Source: 9FT-COMBO-48-23 sp963754385 (GTDB taxonomy: Bacteria; Chloroflexota; Dehalococcoidia; GIF9; UBA5629). Taken from it: a stretch of 64,000 nt of DNA. Positions 37,475 through 46,365 of the stretch are shown here, in pieces. The stretch lies in the NCBI GenBank assembly GCA_963754385.1, contig CAVWGE010000001.1:248001-312000 (forward strand), given 5' to 3'. The number at the start of each line of letters is the position of its first letter. Position 1 is the first letter of the stretch. The position numbers were made by a program, and so were the translations under genes. The notes beneath the pieces were generated by a model. It was not told where the DNA came from. It searched no databases and saw only the letters and a list, made by a program, of their open reading frames with translations.

Positions 37475-38299
37475 TTAAAAAGGACAATAAATGCATCGCC
37501 CTGGGACAATCCGCCTCAGGATTATTTTTGTTAGTTCGTCTGTCACCCTGGACATGATGTGGTTAAACTCAGATATAATCCGGGACATAGAGTGATATTC
37601 ATCCCACTCCAGTGCCTGGACCATCATATTGTCAAACACGCTTTGTGTCTCTTTGAGTTTTACCTCTGGTACATGCGCTATGGTAAAAGAGCTGCGCACC
37701 AGTCGCCCCCCCAAGTCTGTGGTAGTGGTTTTATAGATTGAGCCTTCAAGGCCATCTCCACCGCCTGCCCTGTTCACAAGGTGGAACAGCATTGCTTCGA
37801 CGAAACCATACCCAAGGCCCAGCTTACCCGGTTCAGCTTCAATTGGCAGCGAGAGACCCTGTTCAGCTTCAGTAGCAACGCGCTGTTTCAACTTTGTCAC
37901 GGCCTCGCCGAACTCATCTTCCATGCCCCCCAACCGCTCAAGATCTCTCCAGAGGCGCAGTCTGGGCACATGCTCCTTCAGAGCCCGGTATAAGGGATCA
38001 TCTTTCAGTGATATCGACAGCTTTGAGGGAGTATTTCTTGTCAGATCGGCTCTTATCTTCTCGGCCAAAGAGCAAAGGTCAGCATAGTGCATTTCTAGCG
38101 CATTCCGTAGTACCATCTGCCTTGACTCCCGCCGTTCCCGTTCCTCTCTGGCTTTTTCCACATTTTTTCTCACGGTTCTTACGTCGAAGCCATCTGTTTT
38201 GGCAATCTGCGGGGCTGATTCAGCATTATCTTCCATGCGCCGTAGCCACTCCCTTGCTTTTTCTGGTGTTACCGATGGTTTTTTATGCCATCTAGCCAT
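37475..38299 (-). CDS. Hypothetical HTH-type protein upstream of the recombinase
   Basis: A 274-residue soluble protein. Residues about 10-50 resemble a homeodomain-like helix-turn-helix (ESAPQIAKTDGFDVRTVRKN), followed by a charged helix (REERERRESRQMVLRNALE). The rest is unrecognised. Start ATG 38299 has AGAGGA upstream. Only 33 bases separate it from the recombinase start, so the two are one operon under the minus-strand promoter at 38339-38367. A recombination directionality factor or regulator is a reasonable guess from position only. Confidence 0.75.
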   Translation of the reverse strand: MARWHKKPSVTPEKAREWLRRMEDNAESAPQIAKTDGFDVRTVRKNVEKAREERERRESRQMVLRNALEMHYADLCSLAEKIRADLTRNTPSKLSISLKDDPLYRALKEHVPRLRLWRDLERLGGMEDEFGEAVTKLKQRVATEAEQGLSLPIEAEPGKLGLGYGFVEAMLFHLVNRAGGGDGLEGSIYKTTTTDLGGRLVRSSFTIAHVPEVKLKETQSVFDNMMVQALEWDEYHSMSRIISEFNHIMSRVTDELTKIILRRIVPGRCIYCPF

Positions 38300-38338
38300 G
38301 TTGTCCTCTCCTTACACTTAAAGAAGTATGTTATCAGG

Positions 38339-38367
38339 AGTATATGATATTTATATAATGTTGTCAA
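38339..38367 (-). promoter_or_regulatory. Minus-strand promoter of the recombinase operon
   Basis: Read on the minus strand: TTGACA (38367-38362), a 17-base spacer, then TATACT (38344-38339). Both boxes are near consensus. It lies about 40 bases before the helix-turn-helix gene. Confidence 0.65.
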
Positions 38368-38389
38368 GTGCTTATTTATGTATTACTTA

Positions 38390-38408
38390 TGTCAAATATA
38401 TTTTGACA
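38390..38408. promoter_or_regulatory. Perfect 19-bp palindrome over the plus-strand -35
   Basis: TGTCAAATATATTTTGACA has exact 7-bp arms about a TATAT centre. Its right arm is the TTGACA of the plus-strand promoter, so a bound dimer would block that promoter; a half-site TGTCAA recurs at 38362 in the opposite promoter. It looks like the switch site of the element. Confidence 0.6.
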
Positions 38409-38431
38409 ATGTGTCTAAACATGTATATATT
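38403..38431 (+). promoter_or_regulatory. Plus-strand promoter of the element's right-hand genes
   Basis: TTGACA at 38403-38408, 17-base spacer, TATATT at 38426-38431. Transcription would start near 38438, about 13 bases before the small gene at 38451. Confidence 0.65.
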
Positions 38432-38450
38432 GTTTTTAAGGGTTTAATCT

Positions 38451-38630
38451 ATGTCTAACGGAGACTATAAGATCGATAGTGTCGGTGAAGAAGCTAGGCT
38501 ACGCGGCCTCAGGATTATGGCAAAGCTTATTGCCAGACGGCTGTTGGCCGAGCATCTTCGTGGTAAAAAACCAGAAGCTGGAGGCCCATTATATGGACAG
38601 CACGGAACTATTGGGAATGTTGGAGATTAA
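38451..38630 (+). CDS. Small hypothetical protein
   Basis: A 59-residue frame, basic in the middle (LRGLRIMAKLIARRLLAE, likely helical). It follows directly on a near-consensus promoter with a 13-base leader and contains no rare features. The ribosome site is weak (AAGGG). It is placed between the divergent promoter and the helix-turn-helix/zinc gene, as a small early regulator of the element would be. Function unknown. Confidence 0.5.
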   Translation: MSNGDYKIDSVGEEARLRGLRIMAKLIARRLLAEHLRGKKPEAGGPLYGQHGTIGNVGD

Positions 38631-38714
38631 GCCTAAAAAGAGGCTAAGGACTAAATAGCAAAGTGTCCCTTCGAAGATAACCGTTCGAGGTTAACAATTT
38701 TTAAGGAGGTCAAT

Positions 38715-39110
38715 ATGGACAAATTTGATGAAATCAAACGATTGAGAAAAGAGGGGCTGACAATCAGAGCCATCGCCCAAAGAACAGATGTCCCACGCTC
38801 AACAGTCCATAAGTCGTTAAGCCGGCGAAGTCCATCTGTGGACAAAGACAATGGCTCTGTGAGTCCACAAATGGACAAAGTTCTAGATGAGGCAGTTAAT
38901 TACTATTTCGAGCTGATTCATATGCCCTTCACTTTCCGTTGTCCCAATTGTGGACGTGAGCAAAATCACGTCTGGCTTTGCCTTAAATGTCTCAAGTTTA
39001 TCCCAGCTGATTGCGAGGATGATAAATGCACGGAAGGTTTCGACTTGTCTGAAATCATACGTGGACGGCAACAGCCGATTACTTCAGACGGGACAATGTC
39101 CACAGAGTAG
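38715..39110 (+). CDS. HTH and zinc-ribbon protein
   Basis: A 131-residue protein. Residues about 5-37 are a resolvase/transposase-type helix-turn-helix (EGLTIRAIAQRTDVPRSTVH). The C-terminal half has CPNC (75-78 region) and CLKC, a probable zinc ribbon, then an acidic segment with further cysteines. A strong AAGGAGG precedes ATG 38715. Being the only clear DNA-binding protein on the plus-strand side, it is a candidate for the regulator that binds the palindrome at 38390, but this is inference. Confidence 0.75.
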   Translation: MDKFDEIKRLRKEGLTIRAIAQRTDVPRSTVHKSLSRRSPSVDKDNGSVSPQMDKVLDEAVNYYFELIHMPFTFRCPNCGREQNHVWLCLKCLKFIPADCEDDKCTEGFDLSEIIRGRQQPITSDGTMSTE

Positions 39111-39254
39111 CCCAGAGACAACTTAAGAGAACTTACCGGTGAGTCATGATTTGTCCCCATGTCCTTTATTCCATAGAACGGACGCAGTTTTGTCTATCGG
39201 AAGGATAGGATTATCCCGAAAGGTGGATCGCAGCTGCCTAGGTTAGGATGAGCA

Positions 39255-39941
39255 GTGAAGACATACCTTGACATAGGAGAGATAGAACGACTTGAGATCG
39301 CAGCTACGTGTCCAAGGGACAGGCTGCTGATCAGAGTCTTGTCCCGCCTGGGTTGTCGTGTCAGTGAAGCCTTGGCGCTAAGGGTAAGGGACATTGATTT
39401 TGTTCGAGGGGAGATTATCATAATTCATTTGAAGTCTCGCATCAAATGTTGTTGTCCTCAATGTAATGCCCGCCTTGGTCGTAGTTATGCCTTTTGTCCA
39501 AGATGTGGCATTACAGTGGTACAAGCTGTGTCCAAGGAACAGGAGCATCGGCGGATGAGAACTCTGCCTGTGGACAGCGACACCTTAGACATGCTCCGTA
39601 CATTTGTCTCCGGCAGTGGGATGGTATGTTCTCACAGAGAGAATTCCCTTATATTTGGCATAAATCGGCACCGTGCCTGGCAGATAGTGAGAGAGTGTGG
39701 CCAAAGGGCAGGACTTGGGCAACTGATCAACCCGGAAAGTGGCAGACTTCGAGGCATAAGTCCACATAGACTTAGGGACGCCTTCGCTGTACATGCAGTT
39801 AAGACCGATGATTCCGGAGACGGACTGAGGCTCTTGCAAGAGCACCTGGGACATACGAGCTTTGATACGACAGCAAGATATCGAAAGGTTTCTGGTCAAG
39901 AACATAAGGCGTGGTATCAGAAGTTGTGGGAAAGAAATTAA
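39255..39941 (+). CDS. Tyrosine recombinase, catalytic domain with zinc-ribbon insert
   Basis: A 228-residue protein that begins directly at the catalytic domain; the usual N-terminal core-binding domain is absent. Active-site residues are R35 (GCRVSEAL), H171 and R174 (SPHRLRD), H200 (HLGHTS) and nucleophile Y209 (TARYRKV). Between the arginine region and the box II histidine lies an insert with CPQC (67-70) and CPRC (81-84), a zinc ribbon placed near the beta-hairpin that normally holds the catalytic lysine. Start GTG 39255 with GGATGA upstream. It may resolve or integrate the element, or be a XerC-like relic. Confidence 0.85.
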   Translation: MKTYLDIGEIERLEIAATCPRDRLLIRVLSRLGCRVSEALALRVRDIDFVRGEIIIIHLKSRIKCCCPQCNARLGRSYAFCPRCGITVVQAVSKEQEHRRMRTLPVDSDTLDMLRTFVSGSGMVCSHRENSLIFGINRHRAWQIVRECGQRAGLGQLINPESGRLRGISPHRLRDAFAVHAVKTDDSGDGLRLLQEHLGHTSFDTTARYRKVSGQEHKAWYQKLWERN

Positions 39942-40108
39942 CGTCTCCTAATAGGAAAGACATCACTCCCGTCATTATTCATCTGATCCTTGTCAAGGCC
40001 AATTCGGGACAATACGCTAAAGTATTCCCCTCGAGAAGGCTCGAGAATTCTATGTTTCCCTAGGTTTGGACAAAGGTTAACAAAACAGGCTTTTGTGCAA
40101 AGAAAAGC

Positions 40109-40130
40109 CCTCCACCCCTAACGGTGGAGG
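40109..40130. terminator. Hairpin, possible terminator
   Basis: CCTCCACC at 40109-40116 and GGTGGAGG at 40123-40130 form a perfect 8-bp GC-rich stem with a six-base loop in the non-coding gap between two convergent genes (recombinase and membrane protein). No T-run on either side, so it may act in both directions weakly or as a protein site. Confidence 0.5.
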
Positions 40131-40225
40131 ACATCTATGCTTCCTATGCGGAGACGAGTTTTACGCGACTATTTCTAAATTCTAAGTAAGCTCAGCCATA
40201 CAGCCACCTACTGAAGTTGCCGGCT

Positions 40226-40597
40226 TTATGTTCGCTTATTGAGCTTACGTATTACTATGCCGGCGGCTATACACGCTAGACCTGGCAGCAACATCACGAA
40301 TAAACCAAGTATAAACTTCGTTTCAAAATCAACAACATAGCCATAGAATGATGCAATATAGGCAACTCCAACCACTATAGCCCCTATCCAGAAGTATTTT
40401 GGCCTGGCGATGAACCCACCGATAAGTGCCAGCAGTGTGCCGATTACACCTACGCCCGCTGTAACAACGTATCCAACACCAGACCCCAATTGCCCCGTAC
40501 TAATCCATGTCCAAGAAGATGAGTACGATAGCAGTAAGCCTGGCACTATAATCAATAACCCCAACCAAGCGATAATTGTTAATATTACTCTTTTCAT
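40226..40597 (-). CDS. Hypothetical membrane protein
   Basis: A 123-residue protein with four hydrophobic segments (about 5-25, 40-62, 67-87 and 94-115) and a basic C-terminus RKLNKRT. No family recognised. GGAG lies about twelve bases before ATG 40597, a little far. It converges with the tyrosine recombinase gene and may or may not belong to the element. Confidence 0.68.
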   Translation of the reverse strand: MKRVILTIIAWLGLLIIVPGLLLSYSSSWTWISTGQLGSGVGYVVTAGVGVIGTLLALIGGFIARPKYFWIGAIVVGVAYIASFYGYVVDFETKFILGLFVMLLPGLACIAAGIVIRKLNKRT

Positions 40598-41102
40598 CTC
40601 ACATCCGGCTCCTTAGCGATATGAGGGTACCGCCACCCCTTCCACCACCTTCGTTGCCTTGTCCGTATTCCGGGTAACGCTCTTGGTAAGATTATATACC
40701 GTTTGTCAAGCTTGCTGGGAAAGGTAGAAGTCGCTGATTCTGGAACATTAGTTGAACAATCTGGACTTTTGTTACCTGACAGCTTCTATATGCTACAATT
40801 GCGTCTGGATTATGGTCAGCTTTAGGCGGGGGTGGTAATTGCGCACCTGGCATTGGATTTTGATTGTTATTGTAATTCTTGCTCTTTGTATTATCTTTGT
40901 AGCGTGGTTATCCAACTATTTAGGATGGTTCGAGTAAGGATGACTTTACCAAGAGCCTTGAGGAAACCTTCTTACTTTGCCCTCTTGGTCGAAGATAGGA
41001 AAAGACTAATTGAAGTAGTAGCCAATATTCAGAAATCAAACACTTCGCTCAATTGTGACCTTCAATTAATAATCCAAGTTTTCTGAGACTACTTGGTGTA
41101 CG
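40598..41102. other. Intergenic region with one doubtful small membrane peptide
   Basis: 505 bases. A 32-residue frame from TTG 40839 to 40937 encodes one strongly hydrophobic helix (WILIVIVILALCIIFVAW) after a G-rich GGGGGTGG, and could be a single-span peptide; a longer overlapping frame in another phase looks random. No RNA gene or terminator was recognised. Confidence 0.35.
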
Positions 41103-42335
41103 TCACGCAGGTACTTCAAACGCCAAAATAGTAAGGGTTAGATCACGGTTAATGTCATCACGGTGATGCACTATGAATCGGAAACCAGATTCTGAAGGAT
41201 AAGATAGCTCTCTCTTGAAGTTAGGATGTGTTTTAACTACTTCTGGAATCTCGGCTAGAACCGTGGAAAATGTCCGATCGCGGTTGAAAATAAGCAGTGC
41301 AGTCTTGGTGTCGCGCCATGCAGTATATCTAAGCAGTTGATCCACTGCATCCTTGAGGGATTGCGGTCCTTTCCAGAACTTACACTCAGCAATAAAGATA
41401 TTCTTATCTTGAGCGCGTATCAATATATCAGTCTTCCCTTCGAAATTAAAGGTTTCACCGCTAGCCTGTCCTTCATACTGACCATTGAGTTGCACCAAGA
41501 AGTGCTGCCTTAGATCTTCCTCCCCCATTTTGCGGAAAGCTCTCGGGCTTCGTTCCATTACCATGACCATGTTTGATATGACCGATAGAATGTGTTCATA
41601 CTCCTGCATATCGAGAGTTGGTTCAGGTGTGAAGGCCTGACTTGATTCGGGCGGCATGACAGGAGTCATCTTTCTGCGAACTGTCGGCGCAATGTACGTT
41701 TGCGGTGCATCTTCTTTCTTCCTCAAGGGAAAACCAAGACTCGCCGCCATACCTTGGTCCTTGAGTAGCTTCTCTCGGCGTTGCTCTAGCCTTTGGCGAG
41801 CTTTGCCCCGGACTGCCGTATTAAAGGGCCCCATGTCTTTGGTTATCCACTCTAGCCATTTCCTAACTTCCGCCAAGTCACGGTCGAAGTCTGACTTTAC
41901 CTTTGTCGCATCATGGTCTGTGCGTACGTAAATGAATGCAATCTCATTTTCTCGAATACGAGCTCTTGGCGGATTAAGGGTGAAACTGGAGGGTCGACAT
42001 TTGAATAATTCACTATCGCCCTCGAAAGGTATGAAAAATGTGATTGCAGTACCTGTCATGTAGAATGGTTGGTTTCTATCTAGGAAGAAACGGTTTGGGT
42101 CTTTGCTCACATCAACTTGATTTTCGCTTTGATCAACCTGGGTCTCCTCTTCTTTTAGCTGAGGAACATCTATCCGGTATTTATGTTCAAAGTAATCGCT
42201 CAAATCCTCGAGATTGGTTCTCAGCAATCGATTCCCATCAATGCCAGCTATCTCTTCAAACATCCTACGTTCCTGGTTTTTAACCACTGCTCCAAGATCA
42301 TATTCCGAAAATAGTATATCTTTACTTCCTCTCAC
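41103..42335 (-). CDS. PD-(D/E)XK nuclease-like protein
   Basis: A 410-residue protein. The C-terminal domain carries a restriction-endonuclease-type active site: D303 in GKTDILI, then E317-x-K319 in FIAECKFWKG, with ASGETFN just before it. The N-terminal 250 residues are unrecognised and contain a charged stretch (KARQRLEQRREKLLKD). Start GTG 42335 follows GGAGGAAAG. No methylase or helicase partner is adjacent. It could be a stand-alone anti-phage nuclease carried with the tRNA-Ala element; substrate and target are unknown. Confidence 0.78.
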   Translation of the reverse strand: MRGSKDILFSEYDLGAVVKNQERRMFEEIAGIDGNRLLRTNLEDLSDYFEHKYRIDVPQLKEEETQVDQSENQVDVSKDPNRFFLDRNQPFYMTGTAITFFIPFEGDSELFKCRPSSFTLNPPRARIRENEIAFIYVRTDHDATKVKSDFDRDLAEVRKWLEWITKDMGPFNTAVRGKARQRLEQRREKLLKDQGMAASLGFPLRKKEDAPQTYIAPTVRRKMTPVMPPESSQAFTPEPTLDMQEYEHILSVISNMVMVMERSPRAFRKMGEEDLRQHFLVQLNGQYEGQASGETFNFEGKTDILIRAQDKNIFIAECKFWKGPQSLKDAVDQLLRYTAWRDTKTALLIFNRDRTFSTVLAEIPEVVKTHPNFKRELSYPSESGFRFIVHHRDDINRDLTLTILAFEVPA

Positions 42336-42565
42336 GGCTTTCCTCCAATAGTTCGTTTACTCATTCTACAATTTCCGCCGAGATAGGAAAAGTACCAATA
42401 CTTAGCCTTAAGTAACGTTTCGCTACATAGTGCAATGAGCGGCCGGAGGTCACAATATACTAAAAAGTGACAACTGGTACTCTCACATAATCATCGGGAT
42501 CAACGTTCTACTCAAGGGTGGTAACAGATACGAGTGTGCCTAGGCGGTATCAATAAAGGTTATTT

Positions 42566-43327
42566 TCATAAGTGACTACCTGTCGAACGAGATTTCATGG
42601 GAGCAAGGCAGTACATAGCCCAACCCATATATTGGCGTTGGAACTGTAAATAATCATCCTGGTCAGTACGAAAATGCTTGAATACCTGTTCATAGTCAGT
42701 GTGGGTGGGATTTTCTTCAAGCCAACGTATCAGTCCATACCAACCATCCGAAATGTACCTATCCCAGTCGTCGTGGCTGGCGCGGATGATGTATTCGAGT
42801 TCAAAGCCTTCATTCCGGGTAAATTGAGTTAGTTCCGGTTCTGTGTGGGTAGTTGTCTGTTTTTGGGCGTATTCCGGATGTACCTGATTGCTAAGCCAGT
42901 GGGTTTCACCGATACCAAGGCGTCCATTCTGATGAACAGCCTGCTTTATTGCTTGGATTGTCTGCTGGTAGCCGCCAAAAATAAACGTTGACCCAATACA
43001 TGTTGCGGCATCGAAAGCCCCCTCTTCGAATACGTAGTCAGCCGCATGGGAGCAAACGATTTCGATTTTGTCCGACAACCCTCTCATGACCAGCTTTTTC
43101 CTGGCCCGGTCGCAGAAATCCTCGGATATATCTATGCCAATACCAGTGATACCGAATTCCTCAGCCCAAAGAGTGAGGGGCTCGGCACAACCACAACCGA
43201 AGTCGATGACCCGGTTTCCTTTTTTCAATTTGAGTAGTTTGCCAAGTTTGATGATTTTTTCAGACGTGGAAGGGTTTAGTATCTCCATATAGCGGTGTGA
43301 GATACTCATAAGGTCAAAAAATTCCAT
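42566..43327 (-). CDS. Class I SAM-dependent methyltransferase
   Basis: A 253-residue cytoplasmic methyltransferase. Motif I is VIDFGCGCAEPLTLWA (about 40-55), followed by IGIDISEDFCDRARKKL (acidic loop) and a post-I region FDAATCIGSTFIFGG. The C-terminal third is helical and likely binds the acceptor, perhaps a small molecule. A strong ribosome site GGAGGAGG precedes ATG 43327. No neighbouring gene indicates the substrate. Confidence 0.88.
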   Translation of the reverse strand: MEFFDLMSISHRYMEILNPSTSEKIIKLGKLLKLKKGNRVIDFGCGCAEPLTLWAEEFGITGIGIDISEDFCDRARKKLVMRGLSDKIEIVCSHAADYVFEEGAFDAATCIGSTFIFGGYQQTIQAIKQAVHQNGRLGIGETHWLSNQVHPEYAQKQTTTHTEPELTQFTRNEGFELEYIIRASHDDWDRYISDGWYGLIRWLEENPTHTDYEQVFKHFRTDQDDYLQFQRQYMGWAMYCLAPMKSRSTGSHL

Positions 43328-43710
43328 AATTCAAGCCTCCTCCAGGAAATGGTAACTTGATTAATAGAGGGGTTGCAGGACCTGATGCTAATCTCGTTGA
43401 CAATGTGGTGATGACAGCCCCAAATTGCTTCCCCAATTATAAACATCTTAGACTTCTAATTGAAAAGAAGCAAGTAGTTCTGGGCCATAATACCAAGATT
43501 GTATAAACATCGGCACGACCACGTGCACTTAAAAGTAATGAGGTCCTCCTTTTCTCATTCGAAATCAATATCACAATTTGAGTTTTTGTTGGATGTACAT
43601 TAACTGAGAGGCAACATTTCGTCATGTTAGTTGATTCTCTAGGCAGATGAAAATGATGTGATGCGGAGCAAGTTAAGCTGCATAGTTTTCAACAAGCGTC
43701 TCATCCGTTA
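43328..43710. other. Intergenic stretch, nothing recognised
   Basis: 383 bases between the methyltransferase promoter side and the end of the ABC permease operon. AT-richer than the operon. Short frames are open on both strands but none has a ribosome site or a recognisable product. Confidence 0.45.
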
Positions 43711-46365
43711 TTAGCCCTCTCGAAGGATGGCCATTCCCGGCCGGCGAGACAATAGGTAGGCACTAAGTACAGCAATAGCCGTAGAGACGGCGGCAGCAGT
43801 CACCAGTAAGGTCAGGTAGAGCCACGGCACTGACAAGGATTCTGGTGGTGGATCGAAGACCCCGGTCAGCATCTTCACGAGCATCCAGGCTACTCCGAAA
43901 CCCATCGCAATGCCGATGACACCACCTCCCACCAGCATCATCAGCCCCTCACTCCACAGGAACGCGCCAAGCTGTCTTCCACTGGCCCCCAGTGCTGCCA
44001 AGATGCCGAAGGTACGGCGTCGCTCGGCTAGACCGAGTGCCATCATCAGGCCGGTTGCCGCAGCCGCCAGCAGCACGGCGAAGGTCAACTCCAACTGGGA
44101 GAGGCCGTGCAGGTCCACGGCAGTCAAACTGGAACTGATAGTGCGTTGCGTCGAGGCAATGTCGGTCACCTTGGCCCCGGGCAAGGAGTTGACGACTGCA
44201 TGCACGCGATCCACCACCTCTGATGGGTTGCCGGTAACCCGGAGCAGCACAGTCTCCGCAGCATCCGTGCCGGTTTGCTGAGCGATGTAGCTGGCATTGG
44301 CGACCAGGAATGAGTCTTTCGGTGCGGTGGGGAACTCACGGACCACGGCGACGAAATGAAACGGTATCACCCGATACTGGCGATCCCGCGCATCCTGCAA
44401 CCGGAGGTTCACCTGATCACCCGGCTTGAGCTGGTAGTCCTGCATGGTTTCAGAGGAAACCAGCAGGCCATCAGGGCGTTGAGCCAGCGCCGCCAACGTG
44501 GCATGAGCGTTACCCCCAGCGAAGTATGCATCGGCCATGGTGGTGGCCTCGCCAATATGCATCGGGTCAATGCCATAAAGGTCCTGGAGATCGCTGCCAA
44601 CATAGGCAAAGCGATGCTGCATTGGCTGGGCAGCAGCTACGCCAGGCACCGCCCTAAGCTCGGCTAGCTTGCTGCCGGGCGGTGAGACGGGTAGGCCGGT
44701 AATCGTAACATCAGCGCCATTGGTGAGCGCCGCATCCACGTGGCTTTGAGCCTGGAAAGTCGAGTTGAAAACAGCGGTGGACGTTGCAAATGAGCATGCC
44801 AGAACAACCAGTACCACGCTGTAAGATATAAGAGTCCGCTGGCGGGACAAAGATGCAGCGACCACCCCAGAAAGCCCGTGGGCAACAGGCCTCAGGATGT
44901 TCGACACTATCCACCGCCTGCGGCCGAGGACGGCTTCCCAGACCCGGACGGTCAGGAGCGCCACGCCTATCCACAGCAAAACCGGCGCAATGAACGTCTC
45001 GTATGACACGGATGTCTGCGCCACCCCTTCCGGTGCCAGCACCACCTGGTATCCCGTGCTCGCCGTCTGCCAGAAGACGGCTATACAGATAATCAGCAGA
45101 ATAACATCAAGGTATAGTTGTTGCCACAGCGGTTTCTTCGCACGGCCTACTACCGCACGTGCTGTCACTACGGTAGAGTGTTGTGCTTGTCTCCAGGCTG
45201 GATATAGCACCGCTAGTGCAGCGAGCATAAAGCCGGCGATTGCCGCGCCCACCGTCCAGGGGAACGCGTCCGCGCCAAAAAGGGGACCTACGGTGGTCAG
45301 CCTGCCAGATGCCACCGCCAGTGCCATACCCAGTGCCACACCACCTATGCCGACGAACAAGGCTTCCGTGGACGCCAGGCGGAGAACCAGTGGGGTGGTG
45401 GCTCCTCGGGTGCGCAGCAGAGCCTGCTCTCGTCGCCGGCGGGTGGCGCCAGAGCCGGCAATGGCCAGCGTGAGCACCGTGGCCAGGATGACGCCGGGCA
45501 GCCCCAGGAATAAGAAGAGCACGCGGCTATAGAGCGCGTCTGAGCGTACACCATCCAGACGGGCAGCGAGGTTATTGCCCACAAGACCACTGCCGGCCAG
45601 CTTAGCTTCGAGGTTTCTCGCCATCTGTTGGGTGGATACGTAGGCCTTGGTCGGGTCGGAGGCAAGCGCATGTGCGATGCGCACATGAAGCTGAACGCGC
45701 ACGGAATCTGGACGCGCCACTGCCTGAGGGTCAAAAAGCTGGTGCCACTGGTCGCTGGGAAACACGACAACGTTATCGGGCGGTGCCTGTGGCGCAGCAT
45801 TGGCAGGGACGCCCACAGCTTGGAAAAGGGAGTCGGCATTTGGAAGATCCACAACACCATCTACCCGCACCGTCACAGGGGGCAGACCAAGACGTTGTAT
45901 GGTAACATAATCTCCAGCGGTCACGCGGAGGTTTGCGGCCGTCTGCTGAGCTACCAGCACCCCATCGGCGGCTCCAATGAGTTGTCGAAGCTCGGTGGGA
46001 AATACGTATCGATACTCGGGGCTTATCCCCAGGACCTTCCCTGGACCTGTTGTCTGCACCGTGCCACCAGTAGTGGCCGTGAAGCCAGCAACGTCAGCAT
46101 AGCCTACCGGCTCCAGCGCTGTCACTGGCACGGTATTGCGGACCACAGCTGCGCTATCCTCAGGGTTAGTCCCAGGCGCCAGCAAGACCTGCCAGTCTAC
46201 CGGGACGTCCGCGATAGCTCGCTGGGTCATTGAAGCGGCACTGTTTGTAATGAAGGCTCCAAGGGATGTTAGCAGCGCCACCGTAATAGCAACGCCCACG
46301 ACGGCTCCTAAGAGCCGGGCGGAGCGTTTTACCACGAGGCCTTTCAGCCACATTAGCTCTAACAT
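43711..46365 (-). CDS. ABC transporter permease, FtsX-like
   Basis: An 884-residue integral membrane protein of the MacB/FtsX/LolC type. One helix near the N-terminus is followed by a large extracytoplasmic domain (about 40-290), then helices and a first FtsX domain (SGATRRRREQALLRTRGA), a second periplasmic block and a second FtsX domain (AERRRTFGILAALGASGRQLGAFL). Start ATG 46365 overlaps the stop of the ATPase gene, giving translational coupling. It likely forms a mechanotransmitting or lipoprotein/peptide-handling pump with the two upstream ATPases. The DNA is visibly GC-richer than the surroundings. Confidence 0.9.
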   Translation of the reverse strand: MLELMWLKGLVVKRSARLLGAVVGVAITVALLTSLGAFITNSAASMTQRAIADVPVDWQVLLAPGTNPEDSAAVVRNTVPVTALEPVGYADVAGFTATTGGTVQTTGPGKVLGISPEYRYVFPTELRQLIGAADGVLVAQQTAANLRVTAGDYVTIQRLGLPPVTVRVDGVVDLPNADSLFQAVGVPANAAPQAPPDNVVVFPSDQWHQLFDPQAVARPDSVRVQLHVRIAHALASDPTKAYVSTQQMARNLEAKLAGSGLVGNNLAARLDGVRSDALYSRVLFLFLGLPGVILATVLTLAIAGSGATRRRREQALLRTRGATTPLVLRLASTEALFVGIGGVALGMALAVASGRLTTVGPLFGADAFPWTVGAAIAGFMLAALAVLYPAWRQAQHSTVVTARAVVGRAKKPLWQQLYLDVILLIICIAVFWQTASTGYQVVLAPEGVAQTSVSYETFIAPVLLWIGVALLTVRVWEAVLGRRRWIVSNILRPVAHGLSGVVAASLSRQRTLISYSVVLVVLACSFATSTAVFNSTFQAQSHVDAALTNGADVTITGLPVSPPGSKLAELRAVPGVAAAQPMQHRFAYVGSDLQDLYGIDPMHIGEATTMADAYFAGGNAHATLAALAQRPDGLLVSSETMQDYQLKPGDQVNLRLQDARDRQYRVIPFHFVAVVREFPTAPKDSFLVANASYIAQQTGTDAAETVLLRVTGNPSEVVDRVHAVVNSLPGAKVTDIASTQRTISSSLTAVDLHGLSQLELTFAVLLAAAATGLMMALGLAERRRTFGILAALGASGRQLGAFLWSEGLMMLVGGGVIGIAMGFGVAWMLVKMLTGVFDPPPESLSVPWLYLTLLVTAAAVSTAIAVLSAYLLSRRPGMAILREG

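Noticed and set aside
40832..41086. 84-codon frame in the 40.6-41.1 kb gap
   Set aside because: Composition looks random, ends without homology, and a better hydrophobic peptide lies in another phase; neither is firmly supported.
39942..43710. Second copy of the tRNA-Ala 3' end as right boundary of the element
   Set aside because: Looked for by eye and not found; large serine recombinases can use short cores, so absence is not informative.
43910..46233. Several long open frames opposite the ABC permease
   Set aside because: GC-rich coding DNA opens antisense frames; the minus-strand permease has clear FtsX domains and the others match nothing.
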